Part shown: piece by piece, positions 8,203-16,134 of the stretch
Position numbering within the stretch: position 1 is the stretch's first letter
Layout of the letters: the number at the start of each line of letters is the position of its first letter
Assembly: GCA_002482775.1 (NCBI GenBank)
Contig: DLGQ01000099.1
Location: 37,302-84,775, forward strand
From: Flavobacteriales bacterium UBA7690
GTDB taxonomy: Bacteria; Bacteroidota; Bacteroidia; Flavobacteriales_F; PHOS-HE28
Direction: 5' to 3'
Length of the DNA: 47,474 bases
The notes under the pieces: generated by a model
The model's database searches: none
What the model saw: the letters and a program-made list of their open reading frames with translations, nothing else
Told to the model about the DNA's origin: nothing
Made by a program: the position numbers and the translations under genes

Positions 8203-8292
8203 GCGTGAGGGATAGGAGCAGGTAGCCCGCAGCGCAGCGAGGACTACTGCGGATAGCCCGACCCCGGACGCATTTGGGCCGGGGGCACGCCC
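8203..8292 (-). repeat. structured dispersed repeat, copy B (inverted relative to copy A)
   Basis: Read on the minus strand, this 90-base block begins GGGCGTGCCCCCGGCCC and ends CTCCTATCCCTCACGC, matching copy A at 6873-6968. In this copy the arms CCCCGG and CCGGGG near the start can pair around an 11-13 base loop. It starts 14 bases after the Fic stop codon and ends just before the lipoprotein gene, so both copies lie in intergenic DNA and point away from the cassette centre in opposite directions. Confidence 0.8.
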
Positions 8293-8306
8293 GAACATTC
8301 GCACTC

Positions 8307-9440
8307 TCATGACTCAAACACCTTGAAGTACTCTTCGAACCGGTAGATGCGCCCCCACTTGTTGCCGGTGATCTCGCGCAGGATGCCGATGCGCTCGAAG
8401 TCGCTCATGATCTTGTAGGCGGAGGGTGAACTCTGGCCGGTGGCCTTCATCACTTCATCGGCCCACACGATCGGCTGCTGGAACAGGTGGTTCAACAGTT
8501 TCGGGGCAGCCTGTGTTTGCCGGCCGATGCGGGGGATCCGTACTTCGAGGCATTCCTGCTTCAAGCGCAGGATCTCGCGCAATCCGTTGGTGGCCTTGTT
8601 CGCCGTTTCGATCACCCCCACCAGGAAGAAACGGAACCATTGGCGGATGTCGTTCTGGCTCCGCACACGCGTGAGATTGTCGTAGTAGGCGCTGCGGTTG
8701 CGCTCGAAGAAATCGGACAGATAGAGCACAGGCTGCTTCAGCACACCGGCGTGTACGAAGTAGAGCGTGATCATCAAACGACCGATCCGGCCGTTGCCGT
8801 CGAGAAAGGGGTGGATGGTTTCGAACTGGTAATGCGCCAACGCGGCTTTGAGCACATGGGGCAGGCCGGTGCGATCGTTGTGGAACACGTTCTCCAGGTC
8901 GCTCATCAACGGCCCCACTTCTTCCCAGGTCGGCGGAATGAAGGCGGCATCGGCCAGGCTCGCGCCACCGATCCAATTCTGGCTGCGGCGGAACTCACCG
9001 GGCATCTTGTGCTCGCCGCGCACACCTTGGAGCAAGGTCCCATGCGCCTCGCGCAACATTCGCGAGGACAAAGGCAGCTTGTCCATGCTCGCCAAGCAGT
9101 GCTGCATCGCCTTCACGTAGTTGTTCACCTCGCGGCGGTCGTCCCGGCGTTCTGGGGAAACGGCCCGCTCATCCAGGAGCGCCTCCTCCATGTTGGTCTG
9201 GGTGCCCTCGATCTTGCTGCTCACGGTTGCCTCCTTGTACACGTGCATCCGGATGAAGTGCCCGATGTTCGGGACCAGCTCACCGAAGGCGTTCAGTTCC
9301 CCCAGCTTCAGCGTAGCCTGTTCCAGTAGGCCTTGTAACTCCATGTCGTCCAGTCGGAAAGGCCGGTTGATCGGCTCCGGGTGGAAAGCTTTGTAGCCAG
9401 CAGTGGTGGGGGTGGCTCGGCCAGCACGGAAGGAATTCAT
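8307..9440 (-). CDS. Fic-domain protein (class II, probable AMPylating enzyme)
   Basis: A 377-residue Fic protein. The Fic core HPFLDGNGRIGR is intact at residues 210-221, so the His and phosphate-binding loop needed for nucleotide transfer (usually AMP from ATP to a Ser, Thr or Tyr hydroxyl) are present. The N-terminal half has the autoinhibitory helix motif SSKIEG (residues 74-79), matching [S/T]xxxE[G/N] placed before the Fic core, which defines class II and explains why no separate antitoxin gene is needed. The C-terminal 70 residues (VWADEVMKATGQSSPSAYKI) look like a winged helix. Domain order resembles Shewanella SoFic. The target is unknown. It has its own promoter with a palindrome in the leader, and it sits between the two tyrosine-degradation genes. 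Confidence 0.93.
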   Translation of the reverse strand: MNSFRAGRATPTTAGYKAFHPEPINRPFRLDDMELQGLLEQATLKLGELNAFGELVPNIGHFIRMHVYKEATVSSKIEGTQTNMEEALLDERAVSPERRDDRREVNNYVKAMQHCLASMDKLPLSSRMLREAHGTLLQGVRGEHKMPGEFRRSQNWIGGASLADAAFIPPTWEEVGPLMSDLENVFHNDRTGLPHVLKAALAHYQFETIHPFLDGNGRIGRLMITLYFVHAGVLKQPVLYLSDFFERNRSAYYDNLTRVRSQNDIRQWFRFFLVGVIETANKATNGLREILRLKQECLEVRIPRIGRQTQAAPKLLNHLFQQPIVWADEVMKATGQSSPSAYKIMSDFERIGILREITGNKWGRIYRFEEYFKVFES

Positions 9441-9462
9441 GGCCAGGAGGTTGTGCGATTTC

Positions 9463-9487
9463 TTAAAAAGCGCCCAGGGCTTTTTAA
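9463..9487. repeat. perfect palindrome in the Fic leader
   Basis: Arms TTAAAAAGC (9463-9471) and GCTTTTTAA (9479-9487) are perfect inverted repeats around seven bases. The site lies between the predicted -7 box and the Fic ATG at 9440, where a repressor site or an attenuating hairpin would be expected. The half-sequence GCTTTTT(C)AACT recurs at 9520-9530 in direct orientation. Confidence 0.55.
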
Positions 9488-9498
9488 CTAATCGACTA

Positions 9499-9529
9499 CA
9501 AACTTAAAAATAGTTGACCGCTTTTTCAA
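9499..9529 (-). promoter_or_regulatory. Bacteroidota-type promoter of the Fic gene
   Basis: On the minus strand, TTG (9529-9527) is followed after 20 bases by TAAGTTTG (9506-9499), a perfect TAnnTTTG box at the spacing expected for the Bacteroidota primary sigma factor. The region is clearly AT-rich compared with its surroundings. The leader to the ATG would be about 50 bases. Confidence 0.75.
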
Positions 9530-9561
9530 CTCTGGTGAAAAGTCACCGGTCGCGAGCTGGC

Positions 9562-10029
9562 TCACTCATCCTTGTAGCCAACCCTCGGAATCGGCTCCAA
9601 GTGAATAGGAGCAATAGTCAATGAAATGTGCGTCACGTACTCGCCGAAGAGAGTAATGGTCATTAACCCATCATTGCTGCGGTATTCCCAACTATCGGGA
9701 TGAAGCATACCATCATTGCTCACACCTCCAAAGCACCCAGCCCAGAGCGCAATACCTGTAACGCGCTCATCTAGACTACCGGATGCGAGGTTCTGGTCTT
9801 TGCGACTGACCAGGAACTCGTACGTCAACTTTCTGTCGCCGACTGCGATCACAGTTGATTGTTGTTCAATCGAATCCGTCGATAGTACGAACACGTAAGG
9901 TTCGTTCATGACCATCTGATCCGGATAGTCGCAATTCCCAACGATCGTTTCCTGCGCATGTAATGCGGAGGTGATCACTACTGCACAGAATGCTGCAAGC
10001 AGGCCCGGCTTGCCAACGCGTGTGCTCAC
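9562..10029 (-). CDS. exported protein of unknown function coupled to hmgA
   Basis: A 155-residue exported protein with signal peptide cleavage expected at ALHA|QET, a Gln at +1. The mature part has two Cys-containing tracts (GNCDYPDQ and WAGCFGG) and is beta-rich; I do not recognise a family. The frame opens with a GTG at 10038, but the GTG at 10029 overlaps the hmgA stop by four bases (GTGA), the usual coupling arrangement, and gives a better signal peptide. The gene therefore probably shares the hmgA transcript. Base use is AT-richer than hmgA, which suggests later acquisition. No link to tyrosine catabolism can be read from the sequence. Confidence 0.7.
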   Translation of the reverse strand: MSTRVGKPGLLAAFCAVVITSALHAQETIVGNCDYPDQMVMNEPYVFVLSTDSIEQQSTVIAVGDRKLTYEFLVSRKDQNLASGSLDERVTGIALWAGCFGGVSNDGMLHPDSWEYRSNDGLMTITLFGEYVTHISLTIAPIHLEPIPRVGYKDE

Positions 10030-11183
10030 TCCAACCACGACTTATAGTACTTCCCATCGTCGATCTTCAGCGCCTCTTCAGTAACCTGCAGCGGCTTGAA
10101 GGTGTCCACCATCACCGCAAGCTCGTCCGTCTGGGTCTTGCCGATGCTGCGCTCCATGGCGCCGGGGTGCGGGCCATGAGGAATGCCGGCGGGGTGCAAG
10201 CTGATGTGCCCGGCGGCCACGTCGTTGCGGCTCATGAAATCGCCATCCACGTAATAGAGCACCTCGTCGCTGTCGATGTTGCTGTGGTTGTACGGCGCGG
10301 GGATGCTCAGCGGGTGATAGTCGTAGAGGCGCGGGCAGAAGCTGCACACCACGAAGGCCTTGGTCTCGAAGGTCTGGTGTACGGGTGGCGGCTGATGTAC
10401 GCGGCCGGTGATCGGCTCGAAATCGTGGATGCTGAAGGCGTACGGGTAGTTGTAGCCATCCCAGCCCACCACGTCGAAGGGATGCGTGGCGTAGATCATC
10501 TCGTGCAGCATGCCCTGCTTCTTGATCAGCATGCGAAAGTCGCCCTTCTCATCGTGCGTTTCCAAGTTCTGCGGCCTGCGGATGTCACGCTCGCAGAACG
10601 GACTGTGCTCCAACAGCTGACCGAACCAGTTGCGGTAGCGCTTCGGCGTGTAGAGTGGGTGGTGGCTTTCGACAATGAAGTGGCGGTTATCCGCGCTGTC
10701 GAATTCCAGCTGGTAGATCATGCCGCGCGGGATCACGAGGTAGTCGCCGTACGCGAAGTCGATGCTACCCAGGAAGGTGCGCAGTTTGCCGGTGCCTTTG
10801 TGGATGAAGATCATCTCATCGCAGTCGGCGTTCTTGTAGAAGTAGTCGACGGTCTTCGCGGTGGGCGCGGAGAGGATGATTTGCAGGTCGCTGTTGACGA
10901 GGATCGCCTTGCGGCTTTCGAGGTGATCGGCCACCGGCGCCACGTTGAAGCCATGCAAACGCAACGAGCGCATGTTCTTCTCGATCGCGATCTTGGGCGC
11001 CACGTCCTTCGCGCCAACGATCTCCTTTACTTGCGTGGGGCGATGTACGTGGTAGAGCAGGGAGCTCATGCCATCGAAGCCGACGGTACCGAAGAGCTGC
11101 TCGTAATAGTGGTTGCCCTCCGGGCTCTTGTGGATGGTGTGCCGCTTGTGCGGGATGTTGCCGAGGGCGTGGTAGAAGGGCAT
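10026..11183 (-). CDS. hmgA: homogentisate 1,2-dioxygenase
   Basis: A 385-residue cupin-fold Fe(II) enzyme opening the homogentisate ring to maleylacetoacetate. The C-terminal block has the iron ligands in APYNHSNIDSDEVLYYVDGD (around His300 and Glu307) and HPAGIPHGPHPG (around His336). This is the shorter branch of the family usual in Bacteroidota. Together with HPPD (5667-6806) it covers two consecutive steps of tyrosine degradation; no fumarylacetoacetase is in the window. AATCTTCG ends three bases before the ATG, a possible leaderless promoter. The stop overlaps the following exported-protein gene. Confidence 0.95.
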   Translation of the reverse strand: MPFYHALGNIPHKRHTIHKSPEGNHYYEQLFGTVGFDGMSSLLYHVHRPTQVKEIVGAKDVAPKIAIEKNMRSLRLHGFNVAPVADHLESRKAILVNSDLQIILSAPTAKTVDYFYKNADCDEMIFIHKGTGKLRTFLGSIDFAYGDYLVIPRGMIYQLEFDSADNRHFIVESHHPLYTPKRYRNWFGQLLEHSPFCERDIRRPQNLETHDEKGDFRMLIKKQGMLHEMIYATHPFDVVGWDGYNYPYAFSIHDFEPITGRVHQPPPVHQTFETKAFVVCSFCPRLYDYHPLSIPAPYNHSNIDSDEVLYYVDGDFMSRNDVAAGHISLHPAGIPHGPHPGAMERSIGKTQTDELAVMVDTFKPLQVTEEALKIDDGKYYKSWLE

Positions 11184-11274
11184 GGGCGAAGATTGGAAGG
11201 CAGATGACGCGGATCTTGCTGATGTGCGCAGATAGCTCCTTGTCCGCTGTGTCGTTCGGGTTGTTGGCGTAAGA

Positions 11275-12453
11275 CTATCCGTTCAGGACAGGGTGCGGAT
11301 TGATGGATGTCAGTTCCGGATGCAACGTGCCGTTCAGCGCGAGCAATTCTTCCTCCTCCCGGATCCGCTGCCTTAAGCCTTCTGGATCGTTGATGGCTTT
11401 GGTCTTCGTGCTGCGGGTGCTGCGGCCTTTGCGCCAAACGCGTTGTGCTTCGATCGGTAGTTGGTGGATCTCGCGGCAGCTCGGCGAGCAGCAATCGGCG
11501 TATTTCTCAGCGCAAGCCTCGCACTGCACGAGCAACATGTTGCACGTTGCCTCGTGGCAGTTGCCGATGCGGTCGCTCTTGGTGCCGCACTGCATGCAGG
11601 TGCTCACCACATCGTCGGTGATGCGTTCGGCCAAGCGCTCATCGAACACGAAGTTCTGGCCGAGGTATTTGCTTTTCAAGCCTTCGGCCTTCAGTTGGCG
11701 CGCATAGTCGATGATGCCGCCGTGCAGCTGTGCCACGTTAGTGAAGCCTTGGTGCTTGAGGTAGGCGCTGGCCTTCTCGCAGCGGATGCCGCCGGTGCAG
11801 TACAATAGAATTTCGGGCGCAGCAACGGGTCGACCCAGTGGGTCGACGCTACGGGCGCCGTGATCATCCGTCTGCCCTTCCTTTGCGCGCAGCATTTCTG
11901 TAACCTCGTCGATGGCCCCGCGGAAATTGTCGGCCTTCGGTAGGTACGCGCCTTCGAAATGCCCGATGAGGCACTCGTAGTTGTTGCGCATGTCGATCAC
12001 CACGGCGCCTTCTTCCATTTTCTGGTTGAAGGTCTTCGCATCCAGGTGTGTGCCCACGTTGGTCACATCGAAAGCATCGTCGGCCAGGCCATCGGCCACG
12101 ATCTTCTTCTTCACCTTGATGATGAGCTTCAGGAAGCTCTTGCCATCGTCCTCCACGGCGATCTTCCACGGCACTTCCTTGAAGGCTTCGCGGGTGTTGA
12201 GATTGGCGCGGAAGGTGTCGAGATTGGCTGTGGGCAAACTCACTTGCGCATTGATGCCTTCCTGCGAGAGGTAGATGCGGCCCAGCACGCCCAGTGCTTC
12301 CCATTCCTGGTAGAGGGTGTGGCGGAGCGTTTCGGCGTCGGTGAGGCGGACGTACCGGTAGAAGGAGAGCGTCGTGCGCGGGACCCCTTCCGTTTCCAAA
12401 CGCTGCCGGAGCAGGTCGGGGTGAAGCAGGTTGCGCAGGTGGTGGGTGTCCAT
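11275..12453 (-). CDS. trhO: tRNA uridine(34) hydroxylase TrhO (rhodanese family, UPF0176/YceA)
   Basis: This 392-residue protein belongs to the TrhO/YceA family, which performs oxygen-dependent 5-hydroxylation of uridine 34 in tRNA. The N-terminal ferredoxin-like domain (about 1-115) is followed by a rhodanese domain with the active loop CTGGIRC (catalytic Cys219) and a C-terminal Cys-rich region containing CMQCG, CNMLLVQCEAC and CCSPSC, probably metal-binding. The ATG at 12453 is chosen because the family N-terminus begins there and a perfect TATCTTTG box lies just five bases upstream. An unusual stretch, about residues 192-212 just before the catalytic strand, is absent from the family as I know it and is encoded by a palindrome (11829-11847). 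Confidence 0.93.
   Translation of the reverse strand: MDTHHLRNLLHPDLLRQRLETEGVPRTTLSFYRYVRLTDAETLRHTLYQEWEALGVLGRIYLSQEGINAQVSLPTANLDTFRANLNTREAFKEVPWKIAVEDDGKSFLKLIIKVKKKIVADGLADDAFDVTNVGTHLDAKTFNQKMEEGAVVIDMRNNYECLIGHFEGAYLPKADNFRGAIDEVTEMLRAKEGQTDDHGARSVDPLGRPVAAPEILLYCTGGIRCEKASAYLKHQGFTNVAQLHGGIIDYARQLKAEGLKSKYLGQNFVFDERLAERITDDVVSTCMQCGTKSDRIGNCHEATCNMLLVQCEACAEKYADCCSPSCREIHQLPIEAQRVWRKGRSTRSTKTKAINDPEGLRQRIREEEELLALNGTLHPELTSINPHPVLNG
11829..11847. repeat. perfect palindrome inserted in frame in trhO
   Basis: GTCGACCCA (11829-11837) and TGGGTCGAC (11839-11847) form a perfect 9-bp inverted repeat around one base. It encodes part of the extra loop ARSVDPLGRPVAA in TrhO. The coding use looks like that of a small selfish palindromic element carried in frame rather than of protein selection. 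Confidence 0.6.
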
Positions 12454-12458
12454 CGGCG

Positions 12459-12466
12459 CAAAGATA
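12459..12466 (-). promoter_or_regulatory. -7 element of trhO, leaderless mRNA likely
   Basis: On the minus strand this is TATCTTTG, a perfect TAnnTTTG box, ending five bases before the trhO ATG (12453). The transcript would start at or within a base or two of the start codon. Confidence 0.65.
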
Positions 12467-12588
12467 GGAGGGGTGCTGCGGCGTGTGGGTCGGCCTAATT
12501 CCTCGGGAGTTCGTGAGGTGGTCCCGATCTCGGGAACATCGGACCAAGCATATTGAGCGATATCTTCACGATCCATCCAGTCCCAACT

Positions 12589-14136
12589 ATGAAATATCGT
12601 TCACGGATTTTGGCAGGACTTGTGGTGGTCTTCAGTATCGCCTTTTGCAATGCCCAGTCGGTGGGGTTGGATCCCACATGGAACGATGACGGACGTTTAA
12701 CTGCCGACTTTTCTGGTGGGGCCGAGAACGCTAGTACAGTGCATGCCTTGGCGGACGGGAAGGTTCTGGTCACAGGGAGCTACACAGCATTTGACACCGG
12801 GGTCTTCGTGGCGCGCTATCATCAAACCGGTCTGTTGGACGAGACCTTCGGGGATCAGGGCGTGCTGTTGATGGACGCTCAAGGACCGGTCGGCACGGCG
12901 ATCCTGCCTGATGGATCATACCTTATTGCGGCGGCCGTGGTCGATGGGGACGACTTGGACCTGGCCATTTTTCGCCTCTCTGACGCGGGTGTGCCCGACA
13001 GTGGTTTCGGACAGGACGGAAGGGTGGTCGTTCCTGTCTCCAACGGGGATGATCGTGTGGTCGCGATGAACGTTCAGAATGGTTCCATCACGGTCCTGGT
13101 CACCACTTTGGATGAGCAGCGCTGTGGGCGGCTCCATGCTGATGGCACGTTGGACGGATCCTTCTCACAGGATGGGTTATCCGATACCGGTGAGATACCG
13201 ATCGGTGCGCTTGCCATGGCGGTCACCCCGGATAATGCGGTTGTCCTTGTCGGCTATTCCTCGCAGTTCTTCGCTTTGAGCCGTTTGGCAGCCGATGGAA
13301 GCCTGGATCAGGCCTTTGGTGATGAGGGCTCCGTGATCGACCTGCAGGAGTTCGATTTGGGATGTGCAGCGCGGGCCATCACCCTGATGGATAACGGGGA
13401 TCTCCTTGTCGCGGGATATGTGTGGGGCGGTCTCACCGGCTCTGAGGACATGGTTGTTGTCCGTTACGATGCGCAAGGTTCTCGTGTTCCCACGTTCGGA
13501 GTGGGTGGTGTTTTCCGGAGGTCCATGAACGCTGGGCATGACAGGGCATCCGCGATCGGGTTCCAGAGCACTGGTTCGGTCATCGTGGCCGGTGATCACT
13601 ATGCCAATGATAGCGGCGGCGCCCAAGGGTGTTGGGCCATCCGGTGTACGCCTGATGGCGTTGAGGATCCCAGCTTCGGGGATGGTGAGCCGTGGATCTA
13701 TGGTGCGATACGCTTCGTGTTCGACACTGGTTCGAGCGAGGTGAAGTGCGCGGGAATGGCCATCACTGCACAAGATGAAGTGCTCATCGCTGGTCGGTCC
13801 ACCACGGGGCAAGAGACGGACCTTGGTATCGCAAGGCTGCACGGTGGTCCACAATGGACCGGTGTTCCCGCATCCCTTGGGGATGGACCGGGTGCCTTCG
13901 CTTTTCCGCATCCCTTCGCGAATACAACATGGATCACCTGCGAGGTGGAGAGCGGTGGTCCATTGCACATGGACCTGTACGATGCGCGGGGGGTCAAAGT
14001 GCGTGTGTGGAAGGAGCTGCCATCGGGACCCGTGTTCACCATGCAACTTGATCTGGCCGGGTCCGGTACAGGTCTTTATACGTTGGTGATCTCTTCCACC
14101 GCGAAAGTGCGAACGCTGAGATTGGTGAAGCTGTAG
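12589..14136 (+). CDS. secreted delta-60 repeat protein with T9SS sorting domain
   Basis: A 515-residue secreted protein. A signal peptide (cleavage expected at FCNA|QSV) is followed by about seven delta-60 repeats recognisable by endings such as LDPTWNDDG, LDETFGDQG, PDSGFGQDG, LDQAFGDEG and EDPSFGDGE at intervals of roughly 50-65 residues; these repeats build beta-propeller-like folds. The last 80 residues form a T9SS type A sorting domain ending LYTLVISSTAKVRTLRL. The ATG at 12589 is preferred over an upstream in-frame TTG at 12553. TATCTTCA at 12561-12568 may be the -7 box. The likely location is the cell surface; the ligand is unknown. Confidence 0.88.
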   Translation: MKYRSRILAGLVVVFSIAFCNAQSVGLDPTWNDDGRLTADFSGGAENASTVHALADGKVLVTGSYTAFDTGVFVARYHQTGLLDETFGDQGVLLMDAQGPVGTAILPDGSYLIAAAVVDGDDLDLAIFRLSDAGVPDSGFGQDGRVVVPVSNGDDRVVAMNVQNGSITVLVTTLDEQRCGRLHADGTLDGSFSQDGLSDTGEIPIGALAMAVTPDNAVVLVGYSSQFFALSRLAADGSLDQAFGDEGSVIDLQEFDLGCAARAITLMDNGDLLVAGYVWGGLTGSEDMVVVRYDAQGSRVPTFGVGGVFRRSMNAGHDRASAIGFQSTGSVIVAGDHYANDSGGAQGCWAIRCTPDGVEDPSFGDGEPWIYGAIRFVFDTGSSEVKCAGMAITAQDEVLIAGRSTTGQETDLGIARLHGGPQWTGVPASLGDGPGAFAFPHPFANTTWITCEVESGGPLHMDLYDARGVKVRVWKELPSGPVFTMQLDLAGSGTGLYTLVISSTAKVRTLRLVKL

Positions 14137-14198
14137 TGGAAGCTGCGCCTTTTTTTGGCGATCCCGCCGCGCGTTACTTTGGTGCCCTCTCAACCCCC

Positions 14199-15140
14199 AT
14201 GAAAAAGATCCTCGTCATCGGCTCCTCCGGCCAGATCGGTACAGAACTCGTTGAAGGCCTACGCGAACGTTTCGGCAACGAGAACGTGGTGGCCAGCGAC
14301 ATCAAACAACCCCAAGTGGCCCAGGACGGCCCCTTCGCCATGGTGGATGCCATGGACCGTCGTGGTATCGAGCGGATCATAGACAAGTATGCTATTACCG
14401 AGGTGTACCTCCTGGCCGCCTTGCTGAGCGCTACGGCTGAGAAGGACCCCGCTTTCGCTTGGAAGTTGAACATGGAGAGCCTCTTCATCGTGCTGGAACT
14501 GGCGCGGGAAGGGAAGTTGCAACGCGTCTATTGGCCAAGCAGTATCGCTGTTTTTGGTCCTACTACGCCCAAAGATGATACGCCCCAACACACCGTTGCG
14601 GAACCAAGTACCGTCTATGGCATCAGCAAACAGGCAGGCGAACGCTGGTGCGAGTATTACAACAAGCGCTACGGCGTGGATGTGCGCAGTATCCGCTATC
14701 CGGGTCTCATCGGTTGGAAGAGCGCGCCTGGCGGGGGCACCACGGATTATGCCGTCCATATCTTCCACGAGGCCATCAAGAACGGCAGTTACACCAGCTT
14801 CCTCGGGCCGAAGACGACTTTGCCCATGATGTACATGCCCGATGCCATCCGCGCTACGATCGACCTGATGGAAGCTCCGGCGGCACAGGTGAAGGAAAGG
14901 GGCGGATATAATCTGGCAGGTTTCAGCTTCAACCCGGAGGAGATCGCTGCCCAGGTGGAGCGGCACATACCGGGCTTCAAGATGGGTTACGCCCCGGATC
15001 ACCGCCAAGCCATTGCTGATAGCTGGCCGCGCAGCATCGATGATAGTGTCGCGCGTACCGATTGGGGTTGGAAGCCGCAGTACGACCTCAAGGGCATGGT
15101 GGACGATATGATGCTCCACTTGAAAGCCACGCTGAAGTAG
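14199..15140 (+). CDS. L-threonine 3-dehydrogenase (SDR/epimerase-like type)
   Basis: A 313-residue extended short-chain dehydrogenase. The Rossmann start MKKILVIGSSGQIG binds NAD, the catalytic YGISK holds Tyr and Lys, and the blocks SIRYPGLIGW, GGGTTDYAVHIF and MYMPDAIRATIDLMEA are characteristic of the epimerase-like threonine dehydrogenases known from Flavobacterium and Cupriavidus. It oxidises L-threonine to 2-amino-3-ketobutyrate with NAD+. The ATG at 14199 opens the nucleotide-binding strand directly. TACTTTG lies about 17 bases upstream of the ATG. No 2-amino-3-ketobutyrate CoA-ligase gene is adjacent. Confidence 0.93.
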   Translation: MKKILVIGSSGQIGTELVEGLRERFGNENVVASDIKQPQVAQDGPFAMVDAMDRRGIERIIDKYAITEVYLLAALLSATAEKDPAFAWKLNMESLFIVLELAREGKLQRVYWPSSIAVFGPTTPKDDTPQHTVAEPSTVYGISKQAGERWCEYYNKRYGVDVRSIRYPGLIGWKSAPGGGTTDYAVHIFHEAIKNGSYTSFLGPKTTLPMMYMPDAIRATIDLMEAPAAQVKERGGYNLAGFSFNPEEIAAQVERHIPGFKMGYAPDHRQAIADSWPRSIDDSVARTDWGWKPQYDLKGMVDDMMLHLKATLK

Positions 15141-15202
15141 GTCGGCGAAACTTTTCGGGTCGCGTTCGCGTATCGCGTGCGATCAATACCGCACCGACCG
15201 TC

Positions 15203-16105
15203 ATGGCCTCTCTTCGCCGATTCACGCTCTTCACAGTCGTTACCTGCATCGTCCTTTCGGTTCAATGCTCTTTCGCACAGGCCGGTAGCTCCGCATTGGA
15301 TACCCTCAACCGGTCCGATGAGATGGGCCGTAAACAGGGTTTCTGGAAGGTGACCGCACCCCTTGCCGACAAACCGGGCTACACCGATGGCCAACTGATC
15401 GAAGAAGGGCGCTATACCAACAGCAAGCGTGTTGGCACATGGAAGCGCTACTGGCCCAACGGAAAGGTGATGAGCGAGATCACCTACCAGATGGGTCGCC
15501 CGCGCGGGGCGTATAAGACGTTCTATCCTACCGGCAAAGTGGAGGAGCAGGGCAACTGGGACCTGGACCGCAACACCGGGAAGTTCCAGCGCTGGCATCC
15601 GAACGGACAACTAGCGCAGGATTTCACGTTCACCTCGGATGGCGTGCGCGATGGCGACCAGAAGTACTACCACGAGAACGGGCAGCTCGCCGTGGAAGTG
15701 GAGATCGAGCAAGGCAAGGAAGATGGCTCGCTGAAACGCTACACCGCCGATGGCCAATTGCAGCAAGTGGCGGAATTCAACGATGGCGTGATCAACGCAG
15801 CGAACAGCAAATACATCAAAGCCGTTCCGAAGGCCGCCGATGTGAAGGCCGATCCCAAGGCCGCTCCCGCTCCGGCCGTTACCCCCGAGGAGACCACCAA
15901 TGCCATCACCTTCCGGGAGAATGGCTACAACACCCTCTACGATCGCCAGCTACGCCTGTCCCAGCAAGGGAATTTCAAGCAAGGTCGCCTGTGGGATGGC
16001 AAGCGGTACGCCTACGACAAGAACGGGATCCTGCAGCGGATCCAGATCTTCAAACAAGGCCGCTATGCCGGTGATGCCGTGATCACGGACGAGGATCGGC
16101 AGTAG
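15203..16105 (+). CDS. exported MORN-repeat protein
   Basis: A 300-residue exported protein. The signal peptide ends near CSFA|QAG. At least five MORN_2-type repeats follow, visible as VGTWKRYWPNGKVMSE, GAYKTFYPTGKVEEQG, GKFQRWHPNGQLAQD, GDQKYYHENGQLAVE and GSLKRYTADGQLQQ. An Ala/Pro/Lys-rich linker (about residues 212-232) leads to a C-terminal part with one more repeat-like segment. Proteins of this build are common in Bacteroidota and are often annotated as toxin-antitoxin system YwqK family antitoxins, a label I would not trust. The ATG at 15203 is set by the signal peptide. Confidence 0.85.
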   Translation: MASLRRFTLFTVVTCIVLSVQCSFAQAGSSALDTLNRSDEMGRKQGFWKVTAPLADKPGYTDGQLIEEGRYTNSKRVGTWKRYWPNGKVMSEITYQMGRPRGAYKTFYPTGKVEEQGNWDLDRNTGKFQRWHPNGQLAQDFTFTSDGVRDGDQKYYHENGQLAVEVEIEQGKEDGSLKRYTADGQLQQVAEFNDGVINAANSKYIKAVPKAADVKADPKAAPAPAVTPEETTNAITFRENGYNTLYDRQLRLSQQGNFKQGRLWDGKRYAYDKNGILQRIQIFKQGRYAGDAVITDEDRQ

Positions 16106-16134
16106 CCAGTAGATCAGGGCTTCCGCGCGGCCTA

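Noticed and set aside
6873..8292. Integron cassette with attC sites, or an insertion sequence
   Set aside because: The repeats lack the GTTRRRY core of attC sites, and neither enclosed gene is a transposase or integrase. No target-site duplication is evident.
8185..8310. N-terminal extension of the lipoprotein at 7612-8184 to a start at 8310
   Set aside because: The extra 42 residues are a translation of the dispersed repeat, and the lipoprotein signal peptide begins at the ATG at 8184.
8307..9561. Fic toxin-antitoxin pair
   Set aside because: The inhibitory motif is inside the Fic protein (class II), and no small antitoxin gene lies next to it.
9990..11207. A 405-codon open frame on the plus strand opposite hmgA
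   Set aside because: It is the antisense shadow of hmgA. The product is Val/His/Ala/Glu-rich, as expected when a G+C-rich gene is read backward, with no domain, and hmgA itself has a full set of family motifs.
15203..16105. Toxin-antitoxin function for the MORN-repeat protein
   Set aside because: The usual database label for such proteins rests on a single Bacillus gene name; this one has a signal peptide and no toxin partner beside it.
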